64,000 nt of DNA from Mesorhizobium sp. M2A.F.Ca.ET.046.03.2.1. GTDB lineage: Bacteria; Pseudomonadota; Alphaproteobacteria; Rhizobiales; Rhizobiaceae. Below the pieces are notes generated by a model, which was given only the letters and a program-made list of their open reading frames with translations, was not told where the DNA came from and did no database searches. This document shows, one piece after another, positions 40,342 to 49,822 of the stretch. A program made the translations under genes and the position numbers. The DNA lies in NCBI RefSeq assembly GCF_003952425.1, contig NZ_CP034449.1:7304001-7368000 (forward strand), in the 5' to 3' direction. Numbering within the stretch: position 1 is the stretch's first letter; the number at the start of each line of letters is the position of its first letter.

Positions 40342-41559
40342 ATGCTTGGACGGTTTTGGGTTTCGAAGCGCGGCAACTTCGCGGTCGCAACGGCGGTTGC
40401 CATGGTGCCGCTGATGCTTGGTTTGGCAGCATCCATCGACCTGATCGGCACCAGCGACGACGCCGCCCAGCTGCAGAATTCCCTCGACGCCGCCGGCCTT
40501 GCGATGGGCACCAAATACCAGCCGGGCATGTCGGCGGGCGACCTGCGGCAACTGGGCCAGACCTTCTTCGCGGCCAATATGAGCGCCGCCGACGCGCAGG
40601 AGCTGTCGGGCAGCCTCGCCGCCTTCCAAGCCTCCGCCAGCGGCGATCCGGGCGCTTATTTCATTTCGGCGTCGTCGAGCATCAGCCGGCCGGCCTTCCT
40701 CGGCGCCATGCCGGCCTGGCAGGCGACGCGCACCGCCTCGGTCAAGATCAAGCCCGGCGCGCAGGCCTGCGTGCTGGCGCTCAACCAGCATGCCGACAAC
40801 GCGGTCAACCTGCAGGGCTCGACCAATGTGGCGATGGCCGGCTGCGTGATCGCGGCCAATTCGGACGCCGCCGACTCCGTCAACCGCGGCGGCTCGGCGG
40901 TAGTCAGCGCAGCTTGCGTCTCGACGGTCGGCGCCACGCAAGGGTTGACGCCGCCCAGCGCCACGCTTTCCTGCGGCACGCCGCATGAGAACCAGTACGC
41001 CTCGTTCGATCCGCTGGCCGACGTTGTTCCGCCCGCCTACACGCTCTGCCTGCCGGTGCCCAACGGCAAGACGATAACGCTCTCGCCGGGCACCTATTGC
41101 GACAAGACCCTGTCGGGAAAGATCACGCTCAATCCGGGCACCTACATCATGCGCAACGTCGTCATAAAGCCGGGCGGCAATGGCAGCCTGAGCGGCCAGG
41201 GCGTGACGATCTTCCTGATGGAGAACTCGCAGCTCTACATCAACGCCAACGAGCAGGTGAACCTCTCGCCGCCCACCAGCGGCCCCTATGCCGGCATCAC
41301 CATCTACCAGGCGCATGGCAACACACGGGCGCTGACGCTGAACGGCGGATCCGGCTCGCTGGTGAGCGGTTTCATCTACGCGCCGGATGCGGCTATCACC
41401 TATACCGGAAATTCGGACATGAGCGCCCAGGGCAGTTGCCTGCGGCTGGTGGGCGACACCGTGGCAATGACGGGAAACTCCGCCGTGAAGTCGAACTGCA
41501 CGGCCGAACTGGGGAACCGGGAGATGTATGCGGGCCGGATGGTCACCCTGGCGAGGTGA
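40342..41559 (+). CDS. TadG-like protein, paralogue on the plus strand
   Basis: 405 residues. RGNFAVATAVAMVPLMLGLA (residues 10-29) is the N-terminal membrane segment, followed by a von-Willebrand-like helical part (AAQLQNSLDAAGLAMGTKYQ) and a C-terminal beta-turn-rich domain (SGKITLNPGTYIMRNVVIKP, then NEQVNLSPPTSGPYAGITIY). It is divergent from the tad operon and about as long as the gene at 38795. The pair may be alternative surface adaptors of the same apparatus. Confidence 0.8.
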   Translation: MLGRFWVSKRGNFAVATAVAMVPLMLGLAASIDLIGTSDDAAQLQNSLDAAGLAMGTKYQPGMSAGDLRQLGQTFFAANMSAADAQELSGSLAAFQASASGDPGAYFISASSSISRPAFLGAMPAWQATRTASVKIKPGAQACVLALNQHADNAVNLQGSTNVAMAGCVIAANSDAADSVNRGGSAVVSAACVSTVGATQGLTPPSATLSCGTPHENQYASFDPLADVVPPAYTLCLPVPNGKTITLSPGTYCDKTLSGKITLNPGTYIMRNVVIKPGGNGSLSGQGVTIFLMENSQLYINANEQVNLSPPTSGPYAGITIYQAHGNTRALTLNGGSGSLVSGFIYAPDAAITYTGNSDMSAQGSCLRLVGDTVAMTGNSAVKSNCTAELGNREMYAGRMVTLAR

Positions 41560-41639
41560 GACGGAAAGCGGCAGCGGCTCGCAAGGCCGCGGTGACCGAT
41601 CTCCTGATGGAAAATCGATGGCCCGGCCGCCACGCCGAA

Positions 41640-41870
41640 TTACGCGATGATGTCGGCGCCCGGCTGCTCGTCGAAGAGCACCGCGCAGCCGCGCTCCAGC
41701 GCAACCTGCGTCAAGGCGGTGGTCGCATCCTCGTCCGACGAGACGAAATCGCCGGTCAGCACGCGCAGTTCCTCGACGGCCCTCGACATAGGCACGACGC
41801 GCCCGGCCGAACGGTCGCTCACGCATGCGTCGATGACGCACAGAAGATCGATGAGTTCGAAATGATCCAT
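41640..41870 (-). CDS. Small hypothetical protein (76 aa)
   Basis: From ATG 41870 (MDHFELIDLLCVIDACVSDR) with GGAGG five bases upstream. It is an acidic, helical and soluble protein with central RAVEELRVLTGDFVSSDEDA. Directly downstream of a full EcfG-type promoter, so expression under general stress is likely. Unknown family. Confidence 0.65.
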   Translation of the reverse strand: MDHFELIDLLCVIDACVSDRSAGRVVPMSRAVEELRVLTGDFVSSDEDATTALTQVALERGCAVLFDEQPGADIIA

Positions 41871-41905
41871 GGCGGCCTCCGCTGCGGCCATCCCTTCGCC
41901 CTGTC

Positions 41906-41931
41906 AACGGCGTGTGGCGCGGACTGGTTCC
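41906..41931 (-). promoter_or_regulatory. EcfG/RpoE2-type promoter (GGAAC-N17-CGTT)
   Basis: Minus strand: GGAAC (41931-41927), CGTT (41909-41906). The ATG of the gene at 41870 is 36 bases downstream. Confidence 0.7.
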
Positions 41932-41942
41932 CAGGCCGGCTT

Positions 41943-42523
41943 CATCCCTGCGGCCTTGCCGGCGCGAGCTTGAGGTCGAAGCGGGCCGGCAGGCATGGCT
42001 CGACACAGGCCTTGCGCACCGATCCGGTTGTCATGGTGTCGATTGGAAGAAGGACTATTATCCGAGCGTGGCGTGCCGGCCAGAGCGGCCTGTCAAAGAG
42101 AAGGAAGACGCCGCCGATCATCAGCGCCAGGAGCAGTGCCGCAACAGGTTCGCGATCATGTTGCCGGGTTGCACGGCCAGCAACTCCAGGAGCGATTGAA
42201 GGGAAAGGCGTGCCCGTCATATCGCAGGAATGGCGGGCACGCTTCGGTCGACCGCCGATGAAGGGACTTGTCCGGCGGCTTGCTAACCAAATGAATTGAT
42301 GGCGCTGTTGTTTCTTGAAAATCGGCGACTCGGGCCTCTGCGTTCGGCGGCTGAGACTTCAGTCTGAAAACCGCTTCGGACCGTCGCCCAAGGGCCGGAC
42401 AATCGCTTTCAGCTGCCGTTGCCCGGCCATTGAAATCGGCGAAAGGAGAGAAGACACGGCGTGCTGACGGGTCCGCCTTTTTGACTGGCCGTTCCAACTG
42501 CTCCTTCCAAGTTCAAGGTAGAG
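41943..42523. other. Intergenic region with a doubtful small ORF
   Basis: A minus-strand frame of 92 residues (41942-42220) contains one hydrophobic helix (PVAALLLALMIGGVFLLFD) but no ribosome site was found, so I do not call it a gene. The rest holds nothing clear. Confidence 0.4.
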
Positions 42524-42715
42524 TTAGTCCTCGAGGTCCATCGGCTGATGGCCGGGCTGCTGGTGCCAAAGCACCTGGCGATAATCCGTCAGTTCGACGA
42601 CCTGCGTGCAGACCGGACAGATGTAGCTGTCGCAGCATTGGCGAAGCGCCGGCGACCCGCGGCGAGCGGCAATGACCGGCGGACGCGAATAGGCTTTGAC
42701 GGCCTGATCAAGCAT
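42524..42715 (-). CDS. Small Cys-rich protein (63 aa), possible zinc binder
   Basis: From ATG 42715 with AGGAGG four bases upstream. QCCDSYICPVCTQVVELTDY holds four Cys within ten residues, a compact zinc-ribbon-like pattern. The end is HQQPGHQPMDLED. No family is recognised. Confidence 0.6.
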   Translation of the reverse strand: MLDQAVKAYSRPPVIAARRGSPALRQCCDSYICPVCTQVVELTDYRQVLWHQQPGHQPMDLED

Positions 42716-43359
42716 GGTTTCCTCCTGGTGGTTGTCGATTATCCCCGCCCAAAGGCTTCTTCCCTCGCCGGCGATGTCGTGCCGCCGCGGCGCTCGGCCA
42801 GCGCTGGAACAGGTTCGGCATGATGCTGATGGGGGAACGCACGAGACCGCGATGATATCGCCTTCATTGTTGCCGAGGGTCGCATCGAATTCTCCCTGTC
42901 GGGCGAAAACGGATGGTCCCTCAACCACCGCCGTGCCAGCGCAAGAAGAGCAAAGCACCTGCGACAAGGTTCCGCATTAACTTCGGATAAGGCGCAAAGA
43001 AATCTTCCAAAAATTCTCCGACCGCCGGGAGCGCCCAATTATATTAGCAATCACTCATAATAAGGTGTTTGAATTAGACGGCGTCGCCGACGATCGCAAC
43101 GTCAGGCGCCGCTTCACATGGGAGGGAAACCACGTGTAGCCCGGCAGCCGCACGATCTCGACACGCGTCTTGGCGGGCGCGCGGACCGACTCCTGTGAAG
43201 GATACCGTTCTGAAATCTCAGCAACCTTCAGGACGTCTCAACCTATTGATCTAGCGAGAAATACTTGAAAACTGTCGGTCCAGCTCGTCCCACAGTTTGT
43301 CACAAAATCCGGATCGAAACGTGGGACGCGATGTGGGACTTCAGAACGAGGTTTCGATG
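42716..43359. other. Intergenic region at the island edge
   Basis: No gene seen. GC falls around 42970-43080 and 43220-43300. A conserved attachment site could lie here, but no tRNA end is recognisable. Confidence 0.35.
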
Positions 43360-44507
43360 GCGCTGACTACTCTCAAGGTCAAACATGCTGGCCCCGGCAG
43401 GCACGCCGACTTGCACGGGCTATATCTGCTTGTGCGCGAAAGCGGAACGCGATCGTGGGTGCTCCGGATGCAGCATGCCGGGCAGCGGCGGGATTTCGGT
43501 CTGGGACCCGCCCACGACGTACCACTGGCCGACGCGCGGATACTCGCGGCAGACCTGCGCAGGGCGGTACGCGCCGGCATTGATCCGACCTCCAGGCGGC
43601 GCGCGACCCGTAAATCGGCACGACCTTCGAGAAGGTGACGCGCGATTGCTACGACGCGATAAGGGCGGCTGGAAGGACCAGCGACACGCCTCATGGATGT
43701 CGAGCTTTGAGCGGCACGTGCATATTGGCGGCAAAGCCGTTACAGCGGTCGACAGCGCGGCGGTGCTGTCCGTGCTGGAGCCGATCTGGTTGACCATCCC
43801 GGATACAGCCAAGCGGGTGCTTCAGCGTATCGGCACCGTGATGGACTTCGCGCACATCAAAGGGCTGGTGCCGGACGAAGTTTCGCTTCGATCGGTGACG
43901 CGCGGTCTGCCGCGCCAGACCCGTCGCGCGACCCACCGCGCCGCGATGCCGCATGAGGATGCGCCCGCCTTCATGAAGACGCTGAGCGCTCTTCCCTCAA
44001 CCCTCGGTCGGGACGCGCTCAGGCTCACGGTACTGACCGCTGTGCGTTCGAATGAGGCTCGCAAGGCGACCTGGGCCGAGTTCGATCTCGACAAGGCGGT
44101 CTGGTCGATACCCGCGGCCAGAATGAAGATGAAGGAAGCCCACGTCGTTCCGCTCGCCCCCGCTACGGTCAAGCTGCTGCGCGCGCTGCACCAGCGTCAC
44201 CTCGCATTACACGGCGAGGTTAAGCCGGAGAGCCTGCTGTTCAGCTTCACAGGTGACAAGCCGATCAGCGATATGACCATGCTAAAGGTTCTGCGGGACA
44301 TGAAGGTTGGGAATGCGACCGTTCACGGCTTTCGCAGCACGTTCACCGATTGGGTGGCCGAATGCACCAACGTGCCGAAGGAAAGTCGCAGACAAGGCTT
44401 TGGCACATCGCATCGCCAACGCGGTTGAAGCAGCCTATCGGCGCACCGATTTTTTTGACCGGCGTCGTATGCTGATGAACGAGTGGACCGAGTTTCTCCT
44501 GGGCTAA
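43360..44507 (+). pseudogene. P4-type tyrosine integrase, frameshifted
   Basis: The Arm-binding N-terminus (ALTTLKVKHAGPGRHADLHG, then RSWVLRMQH) is in one frame, the core (RHASWMSSFERHVHIGGKAV, then the RSNEARKATW box and HGFRSTFTDWVAE) in a second, and the end with the likely catalytic Tyr (VEAAYRRTDFFDRRRMLMNE) in a third. Breaks lie near 43610-43670 and 44385. All catalytic parts can be found but not in one frame. Integrases of this DUF4102-type family insert genomic islands at tRNA or other genes. It marks the left part of the decayed island. Confidence 0.82.
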
Positions 44508-44600
44508 GTGCAGGGCGAACCGCTCGACCTCACTGCCGAGGAGAACGCCACCATTGGGGCGCTAAACGCCGAATATCAGAAGCTCGAGGCCGAATATGTC
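44508..44600 (+). pseudogene. ParB-like C-terminal fragment
   Basis: The frame reads EPLDLTAEENATIGALNAEY, then QKLEAEY, which matches the central region of plasmid-type ParB-like nucleases. It stops being ParB-like exactly where the HxlR fragment begins in another frame (about 44597). Remnant only. Confidence 0.55.
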
Positions 44601-44856
44601 CGAACTGAACCGGCTGATGCCCGCTATCAGCCAGAAGGTCTTGATCCAGCAATTGCGCGAGATGGAGGCGCACGGCATCGTGAGCCGCACGGTGTTCCCG
44701 CAGGTGCCGCCTAGAGTGGATTATGAAGCGACGCCGCTGGGCCAAAGCCTGAGGCCAGTTCTACTTGACCTGTGCAAATGGGGCCGCCGCCACGCCGCCG
44801 AGCTCGACGAACTCGATAGCCTCGGCGATGGCGGGAAACTGTCGCTGCCCGATTAG
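44596..44856 (+). pseudogene. HxlR-family regulator, N-terminally truncated
   Basis: 86 residues of the winged helix: MPAISQKVLIQQLREMEAHG, then VFPQVPPRVDYEATPLGQSL and RPVLLDLCKWGRRHA. The first helix with the sensor Cys (about 25 residues) is missing, replaced by the ParB-like fragment. Its ATG may still allow translation, but the DNA-binding helix pair is incomplete. Confidence 0.7.
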
Positions 44857-44857
44857 T

Positions 44858-45784
44858 CTAGCCGCGCGGCGCGTCGTCTTCGCCCTCGACCATCAGCTTT
44901 CCGATCAATTCGCGAACCCAGCGCTGCCCGGCATGGCCGTGACAACGCTCGTGCCAGATCAAGCCGATATCGAACCGCTCGCTCAGCCAGGGCAGATCGA
45001 TGATCGTCAGCCTTTCCGATTGGGCACGAAACAGCCGCCTGGGTACGAGCGCGACAAGATCGCTGCTGGAAACAATTTCGGGAATGAACAAGAACGAGCC
45101 CGCTGACATGACGACATTGCGCCGATAACCGAGAACCCCCAAGGCGTCGTCAACTGGTGTCTCGAAATTGCCGCCTCGCCGTGAGACGATGATATGTTCC
45201 AGCCTGACATAGTTCTCGATCGTCAGACCAGGCTTCAGATCCGGGTGGCTTTGCCTGCCGATGAGGACATATGTTTCCTCGTAAAGATGACATGCACGTA
45301 GATGCGGCATCGCGGGATCGGGTGTGGCGATCACCAAATCGATATCGCCGTTCGCCAACTGCTGTTCCATGAGGGCGGGGGACAGGTGCCAAACCGCCAC
45401 GCGCACGCCTGGTGCTATCCGCCGGAGCGCTAAGACGAGCGGCATCACAACGGCTGCCTGGACATAATCCGAGCAAGCGATCGACACAGCGAGTTGCGCC
45501 GTTTCGGGATCGAAGTCCCTGTGGGATTGCAGTGTCGAGCGCACCCGATCCAACGCCTCGCGCAATTGCGGGGCAAGTTCTGTTGCCTTGGCGGTCGGGG
45601 TCATTCCGCGCTGGGCGGGAAGAAGCAAGGGATCGTCGAACAAATCCCGCAGCCGCGCGAGTTGCGCACTGACTGCCGGCTGGCTGAGATGCAGCTTCGC
45701 CGCCGCCTTGGTGACGTTCCGTTCGGCGAGCAGCACTTCGAGCGTTGCCAGAAGGTTGAGGTCGATGCGGCTGGTATCTACCAC
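44858..45784 (-). CDS. LysR-family regulator (NodD-like subclass)
   Basis: 308 residues from GTG 45784 (MVDTSRIDLNLL). The helix-turn-helix is at residues 7-65 (NVTKAAAKLHLSQPAVSAQL); the rest is a ligand-binding domain of the NodD/LinR-like group (WHLSPALMEQQLANGDIDLV, MSAGSFLFIPEIVSSSDLVA). Its targets may be the genes across the gap: a CMD fragment and the NAD(P)H oxidoreductase. It is intact inside the island, unlike its neighbours. Confidence 0.85.
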   Translation of the reverse strand: MVDTSRIDLNLLATLEVLLAERNVTKAAAKLHLSQPAVSAQLARLRDLFDDPLLLPAQRGMTPTAKATELAPQLREALDRVRSTLQSHRDFDPETAQLAVSIACSDYVQAAVVMPLVLALRRIAPGVRVAVWHLSPALMEQQLANGDIDLVIATPDPAMPHLRACHLYEETYVLIGRQSHPDLKPGLTIENYVRLEHIIVSRRGGNFETPVDDALGVLGYRRNVVMSAGSFLFIPEIVSSSDLVALVPRRLFRAQSERLTIIDLPWLSERFDIGLIWHERCHGHAGQRWVRELIGKLMVEGEDDAPRG

Positions 45785-45959
45785 CTTTATTCCCGAACAA
45801 AATATAATCGATTTCAAATATGGCCGGAAAGCCTCCATCCTGCAAGCATCGACGCGGGAGCTTCACCAATCTCTCCCGCGGGAGGCAAGGATGGTCATCG
45901 TCAGTTTTCTTTATCCAATACTGAGCAAGCACGCTTCGATGCTGCCCATCATGTCGAGA

Positions 45960-46160
45960 AACATGTGCCCTTGGCCCCGGGCCTGCTTGGCGGCGCCGTC
46001 AGAGGCATTCATCGATGCCGGCTACACCAAGCGTCAGGCGCTCGACGTGCTGATAGGGCTTGCCGCCAAGCTCATCTCCAACTTCACCAACGCGCTGGCC
46101 CATACCGAGCTTTATGATCGGGTGAAGCCGCTGGCTTGGGTACATCCCAGCGAGCGCTGA
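45960..46160 (+). pseudogene. Carboxymuconolactone decarboxylase-like C-terminal fragment
   Basis: EAFIDAGYTKRQALDVLIGL, then AAKLISNFTNALAHTEL matches the helical C-terminus of AhpD/CMD proteins. The catalytic CxxC part is lacking, so the gene is a 3' remnant. It ends 36 bases before the oxidoreductase. Confidence 0.6.
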
Positions 46161-46196
46161 AGCGCACCCCCCACTCCACGATAGAGACAGAGAAGC

Positions 46197-46997
46197 ATGA
46201 TGATGAAGAATATCCTGATTGTATCTGCGCACCCCGAACCAACCTCGCTCACCCGGCAGTTGGTCGATGTTACTGTCGAGACGCTTGGCGCCGCCGGACA
46301 CGAGATCGTGCAATCCGAACTTTACGGCATGAAGTGGAAAGCAGTGTTCGACGCCGACGACTTTCCCGTCCGCACCAATCCCGACCGGCTGTCGTTCATC
46401 ATGGAATCCGGCCATGCCTATGCGACCGGCAACCAGACGCCGGATGTTGTCGCCGAACAGGCCAAACTCCTTGCCGCGGACGCGGTCATCCTGCAGTTCC
46501 CGCTGTGGTGGTACAGCGTGCCCGCGATCCTGAAGGGCTGGATCGAACGCGTCTATGCCTTTGGTTTCGCTTATGGCTACCAGAACGGCACCAACGAGTT
46601 TCGCTTCGGGAACGGCATCCTGAAGGGCAAGCGCGCGCTGGTAAATGTTCAGGCCGGTGGACCTGTGGTGGACTATGGCCCGCGCGGGATCAACGCGCCG
46701 ATTGAGCAGCTGCTCTTTCCGCTGACCCACGGCGCGCTCTTCTATCCGGGCATGGATGTGCTGCCCACGCACGCTGTCTACAGCGCCGGCCATGTCTCCA
46801 CCGCCGAAGAGGTCGAGGCGATCAAGGCGGGCTGGCGCGCGCGACTCGCCGGGCTGTTCACGGACGCGCCAATCCCGTTCCGTGCGCAGAACGGAGGCGA
46901 TTTCCCCGATCGCCACACCATGGCGGATGACGTCGCGCCGGGCCAGACCGGCATCGTCGCGCATGTCGAAAGGGTGGTCGAGACGGTTGACGCGTGA
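46197..46997 (+). CDS. NAD(P)H-dependent oxidoreductase, flavodoxin-like fold
   Basis: 266 residues of the NQO1/KefF-like family. NILIVSAHPEPTSLTRQLVD begins the FMN-binding fold; QFPLWWYSVPAILKGWIERV (residues ~100-119) is the family motif around the active site; the C-terminal VQAGGPVVDYGPRGINAPIE closes it. It should reduce quinones or similar acceptors with NAD(P)H. It probably belongs with the island's LysR gene and the next MFS remnant. Confidence 0.85.
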   Translation: MMMKNILIVSAHPEPTSLTRQLVDVTVETLGAAGHEIVQSELYGMKWKAVFDADDFPVRTNPDRLSFIMESGHAYATGNQTPDVVAEQAKLLAADAVILQFPLWWYSVPAILKGWIERVYAFGFAYGYQNGTNEFRFGNGILKGKRALVNVQAGGPVVDYGPRGINAPIEQLLFPLTHGALFYPGMDVLPTHAVYSAGHVSTAEEVEAIKAGWRARLAGLFTDAPIPFRAQNGGDFPDRHTMADDVAPGQTGIVAHVERVVETVDA

Positions 46998-47009
46998 GGC
47001 ACGACGATC

Positions 47010-47330
47010 ATGAAGCCTTCGCTGATCGCGCTGGCCGCGGGAGCATTTGCCATTGGCACGACTGAGTTCGTGATCATCGGCCTGGTTCCCGGGATCGGGC
47101 GCGATCTCGGGATAACGCTCCCGGCGGCTGGTCTGCTCGTTTCCGGCTATGCCCTCGCCGTGACGGCCGGTGCCCCCACGGTCACGGCGTCAGTCGGGGC
47201 ATCTGCCGCGCCGGCCGCTAGCGGTTGGATTGATGCTGCTGTTCGCGCTCGGCAATCTCTTGAGCGGCTTCGCGTCCGGCTATGGCGCGATGCTGGCGGG
47301 ACGCATCATCGTCCCGCTGGGCCTTCCCAA
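47010..47330 (+). pseudogene. MFS transporter (AraJ-like), frameshifted and truncated
   Basis: LIALAAGAFAIGTTEFVIIG and PAAGLLVSGYALAVTAGAP are first helices of a DHA1-type efflux protein. A frameshift near 47195 shifts the third helix into another frame (RRPLAVGLMLLFALGNLLSG, then YGAMLAGRII), after which similarity is lost. Only about a quarter remains. The start is 12 bases after the oxidoreductase. The 330 bases that follow to 47663 hold no recognisable gene. Confidence 0.75.
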
Positions 47331-47663
47331 TCGGGAAAGCCCTCGCACTGGTATCTCAGTATTGTGGTTTCGACCGTGTAGGCCAGAACAGGAAGGCGGC
47401 GGTGAGAGCTGCGGTGATAGCGAAATGGCACGTACTGGCTTCCGGCGACCAGCGGCTCGTCCACAGGCTGCGGTCAAAGGCTATGCGTCGCCAGCGCCAC
47501 GCACCGCGCTTCGGAAACGGAGATCAGAAGGTTCGATTTCAACCTCGGCTACATACCGAGCAGTATGCCGAGTAGTCTTCGGCTCTCAGAACATCGATCG
47601 ACAATATCGGATTCGTGGACACCCTCTTCCTGGAACCGCATCCCAGCTTAAGCGGAGAACATC

Positions 47664-48803
47664 ATGATTTCACCCTACACAATAAACGTCCCTGACGAAC
47701 GGCTCGCCACGATCAGAGCCAAGGTCGAGGCTTATGACTGGAGCCAGCTGCCGGATGCGGGAGGCTGGTCGGCGGGGGTCAGGGTTGATGACCTCAAGCG
47801 ACTCGCCGCTTATTGGCGGGACAGCTATGACTGGCGTGCGGTCGAACGGCGCCTCAACGCGCTGCCCAACTTCACGGCCGACGTGGAAGGCGAGCACCTC
47901 CACTTCATTCATGTGAAAGGCGACGACTCCAAGCCGCCCGTCCTGCTTCTCCACGGCTGGCCGGGCTCGTATCTCGAGTTCGAGCGGCTGTTGGAGCCGC
48001 TCGCAGCGGACGGGCACGATGTTGTCGTCCCCTCGCTTCCGGGCTTCGCGTTCTCCAACCCGATCACGCGCCCGATCGGCCCGCGGCGGGCTGCTGCGCT
48101 CGTGCATGGGCTGATGATTCAACTGTTCGGCGACGCGCGGTATTTCATTCAAGGGGGCGATTGGGGCCACGGCATCGCGGCCTGGGCAGCGCATGATCGC
48201 CCGGACGCTCTGCTCGGCATCCATATTAACATGATGACCGTGCGTGCGGAGGACGCCGCTCCGACGACCGGCGAGGAGAAGTCCTTCGCCGCCAAGCGGG
48301 CCGCGATTGCCGATCAGGAGAGCGCCTACTTTCACGAGCAGGAAACCCGTCCGCAGACGCTCGGCATCGCGATGGCCGACAGCCCGGTCGGAGCGGCGGG
48401 CTGGATACTCGAAAAGTTCGGCAAGTGGGCCGATCTTCCGACAACCGCCAATGGCGACCCCGACATCTGGAGCAAGTTTTCCGAGGAGGAACTCCTCACC
48501 AACATCATGCTCTACATCGCGCCGGCATCGTTCGTGACTGCAACCTGGATCTACTACGGCAGCCGGCTTGAGAAGTCGCTAATGCTTCCGGCCGGCACCC
48601 GCATCCAGGTGCCGACCGGCGTTGCGGCCCTCCCCGATCCGGTGTTCTTGCCGCCGCCGCGCTCGTTCGCGGAGAAGACCTACAACATCGTGCATTGGAC
48701 CGACATGCCGCGGGGCGGCCATTTCGCCGCGCTGGAAGAGCCGGAACTGATGCTGGCCGACCTGCGCGCCTTTATCGCGACGGTGTCGGGAGCGCGCTCC
48801 TGA
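47664..48803 (+). CDS. Epoxide hydrolase-family protein (alpha/beta hydrolase)
   Basis: 379 residues with the N-terminal EHN domain (residues ~1-90), which covers the active site. HGWPGS (97-102) is the oxyanion motif, Asp166 in GGDWGHG is the nucleophile, and His near residue 353 (RGGHFAALEEPE) the base. The ring-opening Tyr can be matched in the cap. The enzyme opens epoxides with water; the natural substrate is unknown. CGGAG lies six bases before the ATG. Intact inside the island. Confidence 0.9.
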   Translation: MISPYTINVPDERLATIRAKVEAYDWSQLPDAGGWSAGVRVDDLKRLAAYWRDSYDWRAVERRLNALPNFTADVEGEHLHFIHVKGDDSKPPVLLLHGWPGSYLEFERLLEPLAADGHDVVVPSLPGFAFSNPITRPIGPRRAAALVHGLMIQLFGDARYFIQGGDWGHGIAAWAAHDRPDALLGIHINMMTVRAEDAAPTTGEEKSFAAKRAAIADQESAYFHEQETRPQTLGIAMADSPVGAAGWILEKFGKWADLPTTANGDPDIWSKFSEEELLTNIMLYIAPASFVTATWIYYGSRLEKSLMLPAGTRIQVPTGVAALPDPVFLPPPRSFAEKTYNIVHWTDMPRGGHFAALEEPELMLADLRAFIATVSGARS

Positions 48804-48962
48804 AGGTGGAGATATCTCCGAACCAAATTCATCGTAACCGAGGCTTTACGACGGGCGAACAAGCGAGGTAGGCGTCGATCACGTCGCCGGCTCCTGCTGG
48901 TGCGAAGACGGCGTGACCCCAAAACCGGATGCTGGGGCGCCCCAACGGTGATCGCAGTTGCA

Positions 48963-49523
48963 ATGACGAACGTTTCGACAGGAGTAGAAAAATTGCGTTT
49001 CATTGATGCCGTGACGGGCGATGCCGCTGCAATAGTGTCAGTCGTGAACCGGGCATACAGAGCCAATGGCGCAGTTGAGGGATGGACCAACGAGCGTGGG
49101 TTGCTTGATGGACCGCGCATCGGCGAGGAGGGCGTTCGTGCGCTCATCGCGCGGGGACGCATTCTTCTGCTGCGCCGGTTGACCGATGGCGCGATCTCCG
49201 GCTGCATCAACATCGCGATAGACGACGATGGCGCGTGGCATACGTCGATGCTCGCCGTGGCTCCGGACGAGCAGACCGCTGGCATCGGAAAGTTGATCAA
49301 GCAGGAGGTCGAGCGACAGGCCGCGGCGGCTGGGGCGCCACGGATGCGAATGGAGGTGATCCGGCAGCGTGAGGCATTGATCGCTTGGCATCGCCGGCGT
49401 GGATACGAGCTGACGGGCGAAACTCTAGCATTCCCCTACGACGACCCTTCGGTCGGTCGTCCGCTGCGCCCCGACCTGGAACTTGTTGTTATGGAAAAGC
49501 AGTTGAACTCCACCGTTGGCTGA
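48963..49523 (+). CDS. GNAT-family N-acetyltransferase
   Basis: 186 residues from ATG 48963 (MTNVSTGVEK). LAVAPDEQTAGIGKLIKQEV is the acetyl-CoA-binding motif A of the GNAT fold, with a slightly variant Q/RxxGxG turn. The C-terminal beta strand (LIAWHRRRGYELTGETLAFP) is typical. The acceptor is unknown. The leader 48804-48962 holds no other gene. Confidence 0.85.
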   Translation: MTNVSTGVEKLRFIDAVTGDAAAIVSVVNRAYRANGAVEGWTNERGLLDGPRIGEEGVRALIARGRILLLRRLTDGAISGCINIAIDDDGAWHTSMLAVAPDEQTAGIGKLIKQEVERQAAAAGAPRMRMEVIRQREALIAWHRRRGYELTGETLAFPYDDPSVGRPLRPDLELVVMEKQLNSTVG

Positions 49524-49739
49524 GTGTCAGCCACATTCATGCGCTTGCCGGCTTGTCGCAAACATCAGATCAAATCTCTATTCCCGAAGCTCGGGCGGTC
49601 GCAGAGCACCTACAATCCTTCCCGTTCGCACGATTTCCTTCACGGGCGATCGTGCAAGCTGAGCTCTATCGGCGGCTGTGGCTTCTGGTTGTGGAAACTT
49701 GCACGCTCAAGCGTGGCGGCTTGACAGCGATCTTCTTTT

Positions 49740-49754
49740 GTTCTCTTTATGTTC
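49740..49754 (+). promoter_or_regulatory. LexA box (GTTC-N7-GTTC)
   Basis: GTTC-TCTTTAT-GTTC matches the SOS box of Rhizobiales. It follows TTGACA (49721-49726) at the expected -35 distance, 69 bases before the dinB start, so LexA would block transcription. Confidence 0.8.
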
Positions 49755-49822
49755 TATTAATTCCCCTTACAAAAGACGCAGCTAATGCTGCAATGCCACA
49801 CAAATGGCCACGGGAGCGCGCG

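Noticed and set aside
41942..42220. 92-residue minus-strand frame with one hydrophobic helix
   Set aside because: No ribosome site and unusual Arg/Pro content; left as intergenic with a note.
43000..43360. A tRNA gene as attachment site next to the integrase
   Set aside because: I looked for cloverleaf arms and a CCA-proximal end and found none; the island's attachment site is not visible here.
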